A stretch of 64,000 nt of DNA from Athripsodes cinereus (taxonomy: Eukaryota > Arthropoda > Insecta > Trichoptera > Leptoceridae): assembly GCA_947579605.1 (NCBI GenBank), contig OX388314.1, forward strand, positions 25,926,000 through 25,989,999, in the 5' to 3' direction. Both the position numbers and the translations under genes were made by a program. Shown here one piece after another: positions 53,225 through 63,336 of this stretch; the stretch's first letter is position 1; each line of letters starts with the position of its first letter. Below the pieces are notes generated by a model, which saw only the letters and a program-made list of their open reading frames with translations, did not search any database and had not been told where the DNA came from.

Positions 53225-54100
53225 AAATCATATATTTTATAATCATATATATGATATTTTTTATGATCATTTTTAAATCATATATATGAGTTCCATAAAT
53301 AAAAATAAAAGGTTTAATAATTCATGGCTGTTTCAAATTTCTTCCTATCCGAAAATTGTGTATTAATTAGCGGAAAAAATCAGAGTTAGTATGGAAAACG
53401 GTCAAAATCTAATTAACAAGTTTAAGGCATTTTACTAGAAATGGATTTGTCCAGATTCGAAACCAAAGCACACATTTCATGCTCACAAACCCAAAAAGGC
53501 GGGTTTGTCACATGCGCAATTTCTTCCAGCCAAACGAGATAGTGTTTGTAACTCAAGTTGCAGTATTTTTATAATTATACCCAATTATTCGAAATAATAT
53601 AACGTTTTCAAAACGTACGAGTATATTCGACTTTGTATAAATAAAACAAGCTTTTGTTGTCGGTTTCAATGCACAAAAGACGAAAGTCGTAAGATTGCAA
53701 ACACCGGGAATACTAATGAAGAGAAATGTATACTTGTCTTAAAATGCACAATGCTATAATTATGGTATGTATATATGTCATAATCAGAGGCGATTTCTAC
53801 TTAGGAGCGCTGATGCAGCGCCTTTTCTTTATTTAAGTCAATAAATAAATGCAGCACTTAAATTTGATATGGTTCTTGAATGAAGTACAAATATTATATG
53901 TTTATTAAGAAATAAATATACATTTTTATCAATAATAATCAATTGCTTAATAAATACACAGTAAAACATAATTGATTCCCTCAAATTTGAGCAGAGCTCG
54001 TGCTTTGAGAGATAATTTCATTATAACTAACACGCATATTTGCTCATAACAAGATAAGTATCTTAAATTTTGTTCCAATCAACGATTTTTCAAAAATATA
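53225..54100. other. Intergenic AT-rich stretch sharing a word with 61.6 kb
   Basis: Bases 53,955-54,025 (aaacataattgattccctca, gcagagctcgtgctttgaga) are the reverse complement of 61,650-61,710, a dispersed repeat of unknown class. No gene is supported. Confidence 0.5.
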
Positions 54101-54107
54101 TTATTTA

Positions 54108-54672
54108 TGGTATGAAGTAAACACTTAACTTTTTTATAAATACACACTATATTTTTTATAAATGAGTAGACAATTGTTTCGTCTTTTACCAAGACATTAT
54201 CAATACTAAATTTAGAAAGAATACAATTAACAATTTTAAGTGGGGGGAGTGAAGAGGGCGGGGACTTAGAGTGGAGTGGGAATATTTTTAGAATGGGTGA
54301 TGCGTTAGGTACCGTTATGTTATTAACTATATTATTACAACTATTAATGTTTTAAAACATTAATTTATTAATTTTAAAACATTAATTTATTAAAACATTA
54401 ATAGTTGTAATAATATGGTTAATAACATAACGGTACCTAACGCATCACCCATTCTAAAAATATTCCCACTCCACTCTAAGTCCCCGCCCTCTTCACCCCC
54501 CCACTTAAAATTGTTAATTGCATAATTTATTAATTGTACCTTCGTAATCAATTTGTATTCTTTCTAAATTTAGTATCGATAATGTCTTGGTAAAAGACGA
54601 AACAATTGTCTACTCATTTATAAAAAATATAGTGTGTATTTATAAAAAAGTTAAGTGTTTACTTCATACCAT
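54108..54672. mobile_element. Large palindrome / foldback element (565 bp)
   Basis: The left arm 54,108-54,354 and right arm 54,391-54,672 are complementary over almost their whole length: tggtatgaagtaaacactta, tgagtagacaattgtttcgt, gaagagggcggggacttaga, gatgcgttaggtaccgttat and attacaactattaatgtttt all recur inverted. The centre is an AT spacer. The right arm has about 34 extra bases (cataatttattaattgtacc region). The arms carry a G-rich block (ggggggagtgaagagggcgg), striking in this AT-rich region. No frame codes for a known protein. Confidence 0.9.
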
Positions 54673-54750
54673 AATGGATAATACGCAAAAAGTTACGGAT
54701 TATATTAGAAATATATATTATTTAATTATTTATTTTCATTTATTAGAAAG

Positions 54751-54774
54751 TACTACTACTACTACTACTACTGT
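54751..54774. repeat. (TAC)n microsatellite at the end of family A
   Basis: actactactactactactac directly abuts the reversed terminus of the next family A copy, so it is that copy's 3' tail. Confidence 0.85.
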
Positions 54775-55008
54775 ACCATCACGGCATATCCCACAAGTGG
54801 GGTAGCCAGCAGACCAGCTGTATGTAAGAAACATGCAAGCTGTCCTCTCCGTTCCAATATAAAATCAAGACATTCAGGATGGGTGGCAAACCTCATCGCT
54901 GAATTTAAGATGTAATATGTCTTTATTTTTTCGAATACCTGCCTTTTACAGGACACTCGAAAACTTTAGGAGAAGAGTGGGAGACCAATTCTTTACCCGG
55001 TGCTTTAG
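54772..55008 (-). repeat. Repeat family A, full length, (GTA)n tail
   Basis: The complete order in reverse: taccatcacggcatatccca, gtagccagcagaccagctgt, acatgcaagctgtcctctcc, acattcaggatgggtggcaa, cgctgaatttaagatgtaat, ctgccttttacaggacactc, gagtgggagaccaattcttt and acccggtgct. With 55,480-55,717 and 56,925-57,165 it belongs to the youngest subgroup. A frame of about 60 codons is open across all three but changes amino acids freely, so I do not call it coding. Confidence 0.85.
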
Positions 55009-55009
55009 A

Positions 55010-55478
55010 AAGTAAATAAGACAAAAATCGGTGTTTTCTGTAGTATAAGTTCATTTTCTTTAATTCCATCGCACCCCCACTAGCTTAACCACCAGCCGCC
55101 TCAGGTTATGATGTAGTATAACAATAATATGCTATATGGTGGTAATGGTACACCCTGCTGTATGTAGTCCGCTGTCTGCCTCTGTTAGTAGGTATTGTAT
55201 AGCGGAAGTGGTGACCAGTGACCACGAGGAGACCGGATATGCCTACACGAGTCATGCCACGCGACTGGTACCTATTTGCTTTATGTATGTAGGTTTTAGT
55301 AGTAGGCGAGTTGCAGCTGGAGTTATTATTATTATTTTAGGACTGCATACGGCAGGTGTAGATGACCTTAACCAAAAATACGACTACTTAATTCTACATA
55401 CAGGACTTGGATTAAAGATTCTTCGGCAAAGTGTGCTGTGAGTTGCAGATATTCGAAAAACATAACGTACCTATTTAT
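55010..55478. other. Unassigned stretch between two family A copies
   Basis: It is somewhat GC-richer than average (gtagtccgctgtctgcctct, gaccacgaggagaccggata). The 101-codon frame at 55,136-55,441 has no recognisable motif and no homologous copy in the window. It could be unique host DNA. Confidence 0.35.
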
Positions 55479-55479
55479 C

Positions 55480-55720
55480 CCGTGGAGCACCCGGTAAAGA
55501 ATTGGTCTCCCACTCTTCTCCTTAAATTTTCGAGTGTCCTGTAAAAGGCAGGTGTTTGAAAAAAATAAGACATTTTACATCTTAAATTCAGCGATGAGGT
55601 TTGCCACGCATCGTGAATGCCTTGATTTTATATTGGCACGAAGAGGACAGTTTGCATGTTTCTTACATGCAGCTGATCTGCTGGCTACCCCACTTGTGGA
55701 ATATGCCGTGATGGTACAGT
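55480..55720 (+). repeat. Repeat family A, full length, plus strand
   Basis: Starts ccgtggagcacccggtaaag and runs to atatgccgtgatggta, then cagtatagtatagta as tail. It faces the 54,772-55,008 copy across 470 bp in inverted orientation. Confidence 0.85.
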
Positions 55721-55872
55721 ATAGTATAGTACCTATTTATTTATTTATTTTATTCATCATTCACAAAACAAAATCAACAAATCAGTTTACATAAGAAAAA
55801 AATGTGATGACATGCTGTGGGGAGATTATTACTTTATAGTGATTTCTTCCATCTTACCACGACATTTACCAT

Positions 55873-56025
55873 TTTCAGTTCAGCGATGAGGTATGTCATC
55901 ACCACCCATTCCATAATATTTTAGTTTCTTTTTTGGCACAGAGAGGACAATTTGCATGTCCACTGATGCATTTAATCTACTAACTGCCTCACTTGTGGGA
56001 AAAACGACCTAAATGGTATGTATAG
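55873..56025 (+). repeat. Repeat family A, 3' half, diverged
   Basis: cagcgatgaggtatgtcatc, acccattccataatatttta, ggcacagagaggacaatttg and tcacttgtgggaaaaacgac, then aatggtatgtatag. Confidence 0.65.
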
Positions 56026-56069
56026 ACTAGAAACGCGGTACGATTTTTCTCAATAATTGTGTTCCAACT

Positions 56070-56232
56070 TTTTTTTAAAGACATATCTGGGTTTTGTTGT
56101 AAACTCAAATACAACCTTTCACAGTAAGCTAAAATCTTGTGTAATGAAAGGGGAGTTTTCCGGCATCTGGGATCGAATCACGGACACCCTGTTCACGAGG
56201 CCGAGACCCTATCTCCAGGCTACCGACGAACT
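56070..56232 (-). mobile_element. SINE family J, minus strand
   Basis: T-run then gacatatctgggttttgttg, aactcaaatacaacctttca, gtgtaatgaaaggggagttt, ccggcatctgggatcgaatc, acggacaccctgttcacgag and ctatctccaggctaccgacg. The tatacac word between caacct and ttcac is deleted relative to the other copies. The B-box-like region in reverse is GTGATTCGATCCC. Confidence 0.8.
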
Positions 56233-56234
56233 AC

Positions 56235-56920
56235 GAACTCTTATCAGACGAAAATATCAGTAATTATATTATGCTGTTTCACTCAATAGCATTAAGATGA
56301 TAATGGTCTCTTTCCTACTAATGCTGAAGAATAGGACATATTGTTTTACCTGAAAAAACTGTTAAAAGTATCCTTGTCATATATCCCTTTCTTCTTCTTA
56401 TTTCATGTTACGGCAATGCACCCGCAATCGAGTGAATTATGAATATATATCCCTTTATAACAAACAAAAAAAAACATCAATATCCATCATATTAAAAAAG
56501 TGATGACAAAGTTGGCGACCGAATAAAAATAATATTATCAAAGCTTTTAAAATAATATTAAGTCTTTGGTGGGAGATGCCATGATTGTGTTTATGAATCA
56601 ATAAAGGTTTGATAATTTTTTTGTTTGATGGTTTAATTTAAGAGGATTTAGCTCGCTTGCCTCTGGTTGCCGATACACTTTATAGAACTGACTTATTTCG
56701 GATGCACCATCATTACTACATATTATACCTACATAATATTACACCCATGTGACGGGTACAATGATCTGCTGATGTTGATGTCTACCCTAATGATCATCAA
56801 CAACATTCAACACATCGTGATCTATAAGGCAGATCTGTCGATCTCAATCATTACAATGTTACATAGTACATTATTATGTTACAATATGACACGATTTTGA
56901 CAGAACTTACTACTACTACT
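56235..56920. other. Intergenic AT-rich stretch, no gene
   Basis: Nothing recognised, apart from a (TAC)n run at 56,908-56,924 that is the tail of the next family A copy. Confidence 0.4.
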
Positions 56921-56921
56921 A

Positions 56922-57165
56922 CTATACCATCACGCCATATCCCACAAGTGGGGTAGCCAGCAGATCAGCTGCACGTAAGAAACACGCAAACTGTCCTCCT
57001 CGTACCAATATAAAATCAAGACATTCAGGATGGGAGGCAAACCTCATCGCTGAATTTAAGATGTATAAAGTCTTAATTTTTTCGAACACCTGCCTTTTAC
57101 AGGACACTCAAAAACTTACGCAGAAGAGTGGGAGACCAATTCTTTACCGGGTGCTCCACTGACAG
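56922..57165 (-). repeat. Repeat family A, full length, (GTA)n tail
   Basis: The complete order in reverse: taccatcacgccatatccca, gtagccagcagatcagctgc, acacgcaaactgtcctcctc, acattcaggatgggaggcaa, ctgccttttacaggacactc and ttctttaccgggtgctccac. The tail on the plus side is (TAC)n at 56,908-56,924. Confidence 0.85.
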
Positions 57166-57362
57166 AACATTCTTTTTATTTCATTTCATTTGGCACATCA
57201 ACAGACTATTTATAATTCAAATTTCAAACACATACATTTATTTAGGAGAATTAATCAACTTACCGATAGCAACATTAAATTTACAAATTTAGAAACAACA
57301 TACATAGAGAAATAAAAATACAAAGAAAAAATAATGATAATTCAAAATATGTAGTTATAGAT

Positions 57363-57540
57363 GAGTTCGTCGGTAGCCTGGAGGTAGAGTCTCGGCCTTC
57401 AGAACAAGGGGTCCGTGGTTCGATACCAGGTGCCGGCAAACTCCCCTTTCACGGCACAAGCTTTCAGCTTAGTGTGAAAGGTGTATAAGGTTGTATTTGG
57501 GTTTATAACAAAACCCAGATATATCTTTAAAAAAAAAAAA
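57363..57540 (+). mobile_element. SINE family J, best copy, plus strand
   Basis: Head gagttcgtcggtagcctgga (A-box-like GTAGCCTGGAGG), then gtctcggccttcagaacaag, B-box-like GTGGTTCGATACC (57,416-57,428), caggtgccggcaaactcccc, tttcacggcacaagctttca, gtgtgaaaggtgtataaggt, ttgggtttataacaaaaccc and an A12 tail at 57,529-57,540. The inverted words gggttt and aaaccc near the tail can form a small hairpin. Four copies in 64 kb share the ends, which makes the family clear. Confidence 0.85.
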
Positions 57541-57611
57541 GATATAAAAATGAACATAAATAAGTGGAGGTGTATAATATAGAGGGTAAATTTTAAAACC
57601 AAATTCATTCA

Positions 57612-57735
57612 TCATCAGCACGCCGCAAACCTTGTAGGGTAGACAGAAAGGATTGAGCGTATTTTATTCACATCCTTGCTAAACTCATTACTTGTACAAC
57701 ATTCTTGTAGTTTCTCATGCATTCATGCCCAGATT
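57612..57735 (-). mobile_element. LINE family C 3' end, degraded
   Basis: Reverse words catcatcagcacgccgcaaa, ccttgtagggtagacagaaa, ggattgagcg and gtagtttctcatgcattcat follow the family C terminus. It directly abuts the tail of the LINE-B copy at 57,740. Confidence 0.65.
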
Positions 57736-57739
57736 CAAT

Positions 57740-58380
57740 TCTATCTATCTATTCTCTCACGCCGTATCCCAAGCGGGGTAGGCAGAGAGAACGGAACGCC
57801 AATTAGATATGTCCTTACATACTTCTTTCGCCTCCTCCACAGTCATACATTTCTCATGCACGCATGTCGATTTCTCTTACTCAAAACACGGCCGTCCTTG
57901 AGAATTTGATCTACATGTTCAAGCCATGTAGGTCTCGGACGCCCGCGCTTCCTCACACATCCTTTCAGCCAAGTATATCCAATTTGTCATTCTTTCCTCT
58001 TTCATTCGTTCCACATGACCAAACCATCTCAATTTATTAACACGCATTCTATCCACAACACTCCTCTTGCATCCACTCATTCTTCTAATATCCTCATTCC
58101 TCACTCTATCACGCAACGTTTTACCAACCATCCTCCTCAGCGATCTCATCTCCACAGCATTTATTCCACTTTCGACCTTCTTCAACCATGTCCACGTATC
58201 GCTTGCATACATAAGTGTCGGTACCAGGATGGTATTGTGCACTAGCAATTTCGCCATGTTCGACCCATTGTCATTACTGACAATGGGTCGAAGTGCACCG
58301 TTAATCCTAGCACCGGCCATATTTCTTCTTTCGATATCCTTGTCGCATCTTCCATCCCAGGCAAACAAACTTCCTCAATT
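57740..58380 (-). pseudogene. LINE family B: longest C-terminal fragment
   Basis: From about 58,380 the minus strand reads FAWDGRCDKDIERRNMAGAR, INGALRPIVSN, LLVHNTILVPTLMYASDTWT, WLKKVESGINAVEMRSLRRM, VGKTLRDRVRNEDIRRMSGC, KRSVVDRMRVNKLRWFGHVE, RMKEERMTNWIYLAERM, and after a frameshift near 57,950 RGRPRPTWLEHVDQILKDGR, SKRNRHACMRNV and GVPFSLPTPLGIRRE-like terminal codons. This is the region after the RT palm/thumb of a non-LTR element (VxxTLxYxSETW..., MRxLRRM..). The tail is (TAGA)n, seen as tctatctatctattc at 57,740-57,754. The frameshift makes it dead. Confidence 0.85.
58259..58292. repeat. 15-bp hairpin inside LINE B
   Basis: ttcgacccattgtca, loop ttac, then the exact complement. It lies within the LINE-B reading frame (RPIVSNDNGSNM), so it may be a chance or a copy-specific inversion. 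Confidence 0.7.
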
Positions 58381-58384
58381 ATAA

Positions 58385-58822
58385 CAGAGATAAACTATGC
58401 CATCTATCCTGAATGTTGTATTTCATAATAGTCCGAAGAAAATTACTTGTATTATATTCTATCATATACATTATAGTAAAATTATTACATATTCCAAATA
58501 AATAAGAGTATTCGTATGTCCTGATACTGAGTGATGAGAATTAATAGTCCCTGTTAATGAATCCATCATCAAACAGGACGTGTGACACGCTCATCCATCC
58601 TGACTCCAGCTACCATTATGTAGGTACGTAGGTACCACAGTGACACTATCTGTCAGTCCATCAGTCACATTATGTCAGGACTAATGCTCAGTGGCACGAA
58701 ACGTCAAGTCACAAACAGTATGCAAGCTCATCATTACACAGCGAAACATACCAACAAGCATTGAAATGGGGGTGGTTAATAAGTTTAATTTACTCATTAC
58801 GCACTTTTTTTTAGTTATTATT
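58385..58822. other. Intergenic stretch, no gene
   Basis: Nothing recognised. Confidence 0.4.
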
Positions 58823-58829
58823 ATTATTT

Positions 58830-59410
58830 ATCGTGTCGATACCCAGAAAAAAAACTAATCAAACTGATATCTCCAGTACTGTGCAAAACGCACAGCAGGT
58901 GGATATGCGTCAAAAATATCCTCCATAGTGCATGTGATAAGACACAATAGAACTCCAACAAGTGTGGCATGATCTGTGCTGCCCCACAGTCACATGCTCC
59001 AAAAATAATAGACTCCCGATTTAAGATTGTGATACTAATAATAATGCTCCGGATGATTTGTATATGGTGCCGTTCAATGATCTGTGACCATCTCAAGAGC
59101 GCAGTGAGTTCTCCTGAGTAGTAATGTTTTCAACTTGCTCCTGAATGTGGTAATATGTAGGTTGGTTCTGTTTTAGATTTGCTGAAAATTGGTTCTGGGT
59201 ATTCTAGTCCCGTGACACTCAAGCTCTTCTATGCAAATTTGTAAGTGTTTGCCCTGTTGATTCTTCAAGTTTATTTACAGTGGTGAAAGCTAAGCGCAGT
59301 GAACGTCTCAGAGTTTCAGCGGGGCATAGAGGTGTTGTTTTACTTATGGCCTTGTGGACCGTGAAGCACAGTTTTAACTCTACTTGCTCATGAACTGTCA
59401 TCTAATGTTG
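58830..59410 (-). pseudogene. LINE family F C-terminus, frameshifted
   Basis: On the minus strand, first RTNFQQI, NRTNLHITTFRSKLKTLLLR in one frame, then FGACDCGAAQIMPHLLEF in another, then TMEDIFDAYPPAVRFAQYWR and YQFD with stop (58,849) in a third. The CxCGxxQxMxHLLxC motif and the closing AVRFAQYW line up with CNCGEEQSDSHLLQC and AIYVAAYW of the 4.8 kb copy. The Cys after HLLE is replaced by Phe. The ending is acacgataaataataataat, an (AAT)n tail. The segment 59,200-59,401 upstream may be an older part of the same element. Confidence 0.7.
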
Positions 59411-59411
59411 T

Positions 59412-60825
59412 TCCATAAGTAGTGGTTTGATGTGGCAGCACTTGAAGATTGACTAACTTGTCAGTGCTTTCTTTAACTAAAATATAGTTGCTATCCAAAG
59501 AGGGTTTAAAAAGATTGTATAATTAAAAAAAATGTCGATGTTCAGGATAGTTTTAAGTTTGCTTTTGTAGCTCTTGGTGGATTCGTTAATCGTAAGCAAA
59601 AAATAATATTTACGTTGATAAATAAACAATGAATTTTTGGATTAATTTTTTTTAAAAAAGTTGCTCTATTTCTGGTGTACATAACTCTTATCTCAGCAAC
59701 AAAGTAAGTAAATTCACACAGCAACATAGACACAAATGTTTTGTATGGGATATAAAAACATCAAGATACCAAACACATGCAGTATTATAGTAAAGATATA
59801 GCAAGGTAATGATAATAATGGGTGATATAATTACATTTATACAGTTTATAGCTTGTTTATGGTTAGCTATGATATAATGCAGACCGTCTGCACAATATTA
59901 TGTATGTAGCTAACTAGAGGATTTATTCTTTCATCCCAGACTAGAAAAGGCAGCTTATTCTTATCCATATTAATATGTAGGTATATTACGTACATTTTAA
60001 AATACTGTCGATACGCTGCTGTGAACATCTCATAAAACGAGTATGATAAGTAGGTATTATATTTGCCTAAACCCGACTTAGCTCAAGAAATAATCAATTT
60101 GAAGGCAGCTGGAGTCGGCTCTTCTCGATTGTAAATTCTAAGATTGTAAATCCTTCTGTTCCAAAAAAGAGAGGTTTACGTGTTTTTTTACAGTAATACA
60201 ATAATTTTTAGCTACGACTCTCCTTAGATATGAACCAATTACGTATGGATGACCATAACCCTGCTGCTAAACTACACCACCCTCACAATACAAGCTATTG
60301 TTTAGTGTGAGAACGTTTTGGGTTCATCACAATCCCAAATTGATATAAAGAGGAGAAACAGTTATTTTCGCAGCTCTATCGATGAAGTGCGATAGTATAA
60401 AAAATACGAAAACAAAACAAAATAAACCTACGACATTACGTGAGAAATCATCATTTCAAGCCATAAAATAATTCGAAATCGTATTTAATCAATGTGAAAT
60501 AGTTGTATTTGTTAAGAATCTATAAAATATCGAAATCCATGAATAATAAATCGTATAGAAAAAGCGATTTGACACAGCGAGAAGAATCTGCGAATAATTT
60601 CATAAATTTGCCTCGATTCTTGTGATATTTAGCGATAAATTTTCAGTATTCAACAATTAGTCATATTGTAATATAAAGGTCTCCAGTGGTTTTGTTAATG
60701 TACTTTTTAATTGAAATATTACATTCATTATATATTTGAAGTATTTCGTGCTTAAAAATGTATTAAAATGATTAGGTGTATAAAGGTTTCATTCATTCAT
60801 ACCATTAACAGCATTATCACAATGA
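59412..60825. other. 1.4-kb AT-rich stretch, no gene
   Basis: Nothing recognised. Confidence 0.4.
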
Positions 60826-60827
60826 AA

Positions 60828-60888
60828 TAAACTCGATCCTTTCTGCCTACCCCGCGAGGGAAGCGGTATGATGGTATGTATGTATGTA
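60828..60888 (+). mobile_element. LINE family C 3' terminus with TATG tail
   Basis: actcgatcctttctgcctac, cccgcgagggaagcggtatg, atggtatgtatgtatg. Only the last 55 or so bases and the tail remain. It shows the exact end of family C. Confidence 0.75.
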
Positions 60889-60889
60889 A

Positions 60890-61990
60890 ATTAACTATTC
60901 GCTAAGATATCCTCAAAGAAATCAAATATCTTATGTGGTCCTTCTTTCTATAGGTAAGTAATAAGTAGAGATCTGAATTTTTCAGTGTTATTTTTTTTCT
61001 AGAAAATCGGTGCTATTTTTGAGAAATAGGCGTTATTTTTTCTGGCAAAATAGTGCTTTTTCTAAAAAATGTATACATTTTTTTACAAAGAAATATAAAT
61101 TAAGAGAAATCAACACATGATCTTCTTCATCTTGTTTTATTTTATTTCGTTTTTTTGTTGTTTTTTACTTATTATTTGTTATGAGCAAGAGTATGTGTAA
61201 AAAATAATAGAACTGAAGGGCTTGGAGCAGTAGGATGATAAGCCACATTTTTTACCAAAATGAGTTATGGATAAGACTATACGCATTTGCCTATGGACTA
61301 TCCATAAAATATGTCAAAATATTAAATATTCTCAAATTGATCACGCTGTTCATGAAAACATCCTATTGCTCAGAGATTTTTTTTGTTTTTTTTTGTCAAT
61401 AACGTGACAAGCCATTGTCAAACATGGCCGACAAAGATGACAGTTCCTTGCTTAATTTTAGTATAATTGTTTTTATTGTTCTATTTATGGCCATTAATTA
61501 AGACACATAACACATTTAACTTTCAACTTTTGGTGACAAAAATGGAAAATAACTTAGAATAATATTTATAGACATATTTGAAATCTTAATTTTGTTCCCC
61601 TGTAAAATTTGTGTTTTGTGGCTTGTCATACTTCTGTTCCGAGCCCTTCAATTATCCCTCAAAGCACGAGCTCTGTTCAAATTTTAGGGAATGAATTATG
61701 TTTTGCCTACTGTATAATTATAAATAAATTATTGTTGTTGCAAACTGTATATTTATCCATAGTAAATATATTTGAATTTGATATAAAATGCCAAGTTCTA
61801 TTTGCACTTTATAAAACAAATGTTCAAAATTGTTTGAAAAATTACAACAAGCAAATGTAACAATGTCCTCCTAAACTCGCATTACTCGTGGAAAAAGTGC
61901 AAAATGAGTGTATAAACTCGGGTTTATCGAAAATGTGAAAAATTCAGGTCTCTACTAATGAGTGAAGAAACCAGCGAACTAACTTCACTA
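60890..61990. other. Intergenic stretch with an inverted pair of words
   Basis: Bases 61,210-61,245 (gaactgaagggcttggagca, gataagccaca) and 61,615-61,655 (gtggcttgtcatacttctgt, tccgagcccttca) are imperfect inverted repeats about 400 bp apart, a possible decayed foldback element. The segment 61,650-61,710 also recurs inverted at 53,955-54,025. No gene is supported. Confidence 0.45.
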
Positions 61991-61992
61991 AC

Positions 61993-62128
61993 TGCATGTA
62001 AAAAAAAACATGTAAGTCAACCTCTCTGTGCTAACAAAATGTCAAATGTCTGAAATGTGATGTTTAACGAACACTTGATTTTTACAAGAATCTCTAAAAC
62101 TTGCAGAAAAGAGTGTGAGAACATTCAT
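61993..62128 (-). repeat. Repeat family A, diverged, minus strand
   Basis: aactgcatgtaaaaaaaaac, atgtaagtcaacctctctgt, gctaacaaaatgtcaaatgt, acacttgatttttacaagaa and aaaagagtgtgagaac follow the reversed family A order with heavy divergence. Confidence 0.5.
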
Positions 62129-62260
62129 TTCACGTTTTAAAGTTGTTATAAATTAAGTCAACAGATAAATTCAGAAATGAAATCAGTTATAGATACAGAG
62201 GTAAGAAATTATAAAAATAAATTATAAAAATAAATCAACAAAACTTTTATTAATTAAATG

Positions 62261-62400
62261 TTACTGTTTGATCTTTGACACCGTAAATTATTTTACACAT
62301 TTTTATGTCATTGTTATGTCTATGTTTGTATTTTATATTTTGTAACATGTAAAAGACTTTTAGCTGTTTATATTTGAATAAATAAATAAATAAAAAAAAA
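62261..62400 (+). mobile_element. LINE-type 3' UTR with (AAAT)n tail (family P), second copy
   Basis: ttactgtttgatctttgaca, tatgtcattgttatgtctat, taacatgtaaaagactttta and tttgaataaataaataaata, then an A-run. It matches 52,744-52,886 in order and spacing. Confidence 0.65.
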
Positions 62401-62401
62401 T

Positions 62402-62765
62402 TCTCAGCGACGAACGTGAGAAATATTTCACATTGTGTGGCTACAGTAAAATTGTTATAAATTCGTTACAAGCAGTATATTGTAAAATACTCAGTCACAT
62501 TTAATATTACAATATTTTTATTTATTTATTGCATATAAAAAGTAAAATTACGGTGAAACAGAATATATTCTCCTCAGCGGTTCATAAATAGATTGATTTT
62601 AAATGTTCTATCAGAGTTAGTTTTTAGCAAATGTGACAACTCTCAGAAAATAATCGTCAAATATTAGAAAGGACGCTAAAGAAAACATAAGCACATCTCC
62701 TGAAAAATTATGAAAAATTGGTGAAAGTTATTTAAAATTGCAACACATTATATTTATGACAGTAT
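62402..62765. other. Intergenic AT-rich stretch, no gene
   Basis: Nothing recognised. Confidence 0.4.
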
Positions 62766-62766
62766 T

Positions 62767-62880
62767 TTGTGGTACAGAGAGAACAATCTGCATATTTATT
62801 AGATACTTTTAATTCGCTTTTAACTCCACTTGTGGGATATGTCGTGAGGGAGTAGAAGAAGTAGTATTATTGTTGTTGTA
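62767..62880 (+). repeat. Repeat family A, 3' part, GTA-like tail
   Basis: tgtggtacagagagaacaat, ctgcatatttattagatact, ctccacttgtgggatatgtc and gtgagggagtag, then gaagaagtagtattattgtt as a tail. Confidence 0.6.
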
Positions 62881-62884
62881 GTTA

Positions 62885-63330
62885 GCTTACGAATTGACTC
62901 TAGGCTGGCTTAAGTGATCACTTTTCACACACCTTTCTCACTTCTTCTGATTAGATTTTACACAATGTTGCATTGTGTAGACATGGTTCTCCAATTAAGG
63001 TTTCTGATTGGCTTTGTCATCTGCACCCAAATCCGGTTAAACAATACAAAAAAATTAGTAAATATTCTAAACATTTGTTGCTGACTGGTCGAACAAGCAG
63101 CCGATAAAGTATTAAACTTAATTGTTCCGGCGCCATTTAGACGGGAGATCGCGATCTATTTGAGATCTGAAAAATGAGATCCCAAAAAGACGGTTGCTTC
63201 TAGGGTTTGCATAAGGCGTCTCTCGATTGGTGGACCTCAAATCGTGACAGTGAGAATGGTGGAATTGGTGAACGTTGTCCATGGACACCGAAAGTGATCA
63301 CTTAAGCCAGCCTTGAGCCAATTCGTAAGC
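62885..63330. mobile_element. TIR element, 446 bp, no coding capacity
   Basis: 38-bp inverted ends (62,885-62,922 and 63,293-63,330) match at 36 of 38 positions, beginning gcttacgaattg. The interior is unlike its surroundings and includes the GC-richer cggcgccatttagacgggag. No frame of useful length is present. A non-autonomous DNA transposon is the simplest reading. Flanks are gtta and gttg, so a target duplication is possible but not proven. Confidence 0.75.
62929..63011 (+). repeat. 83-bp direct repeat, left copy
   Basis: acacctttctcacttcttct to tttctgattgg, inside the TIR element just after its left arm. It matches 63,337-63,419 with a handful of changes. Both contain the short palindrome acacaat..attgtgt. 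Confidence 0.85.
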
Positions 63331-63336
63331 GTTGGG

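Noticed and set aside
55136..55441. 101-codon plus frame as a host gene
   Set aside because: No domain, signal peptide or splice pattern that I can defend; it is kept only as an unassigned stretch.
54768..57107. A frame of about 60 codons (CKRQVFEK...ATPLVGYAVM) open in three family A copies, as a possible conserved small protein
   Set aside because: Differences among the copies are mostly amino-acid changing (E/A/V, L/F, H/R, T/A/S), the start is not an ATG in the family consensus (gtgtcctgt), and older copies are frame-broken. It is a young repeat with little time to gather stops.
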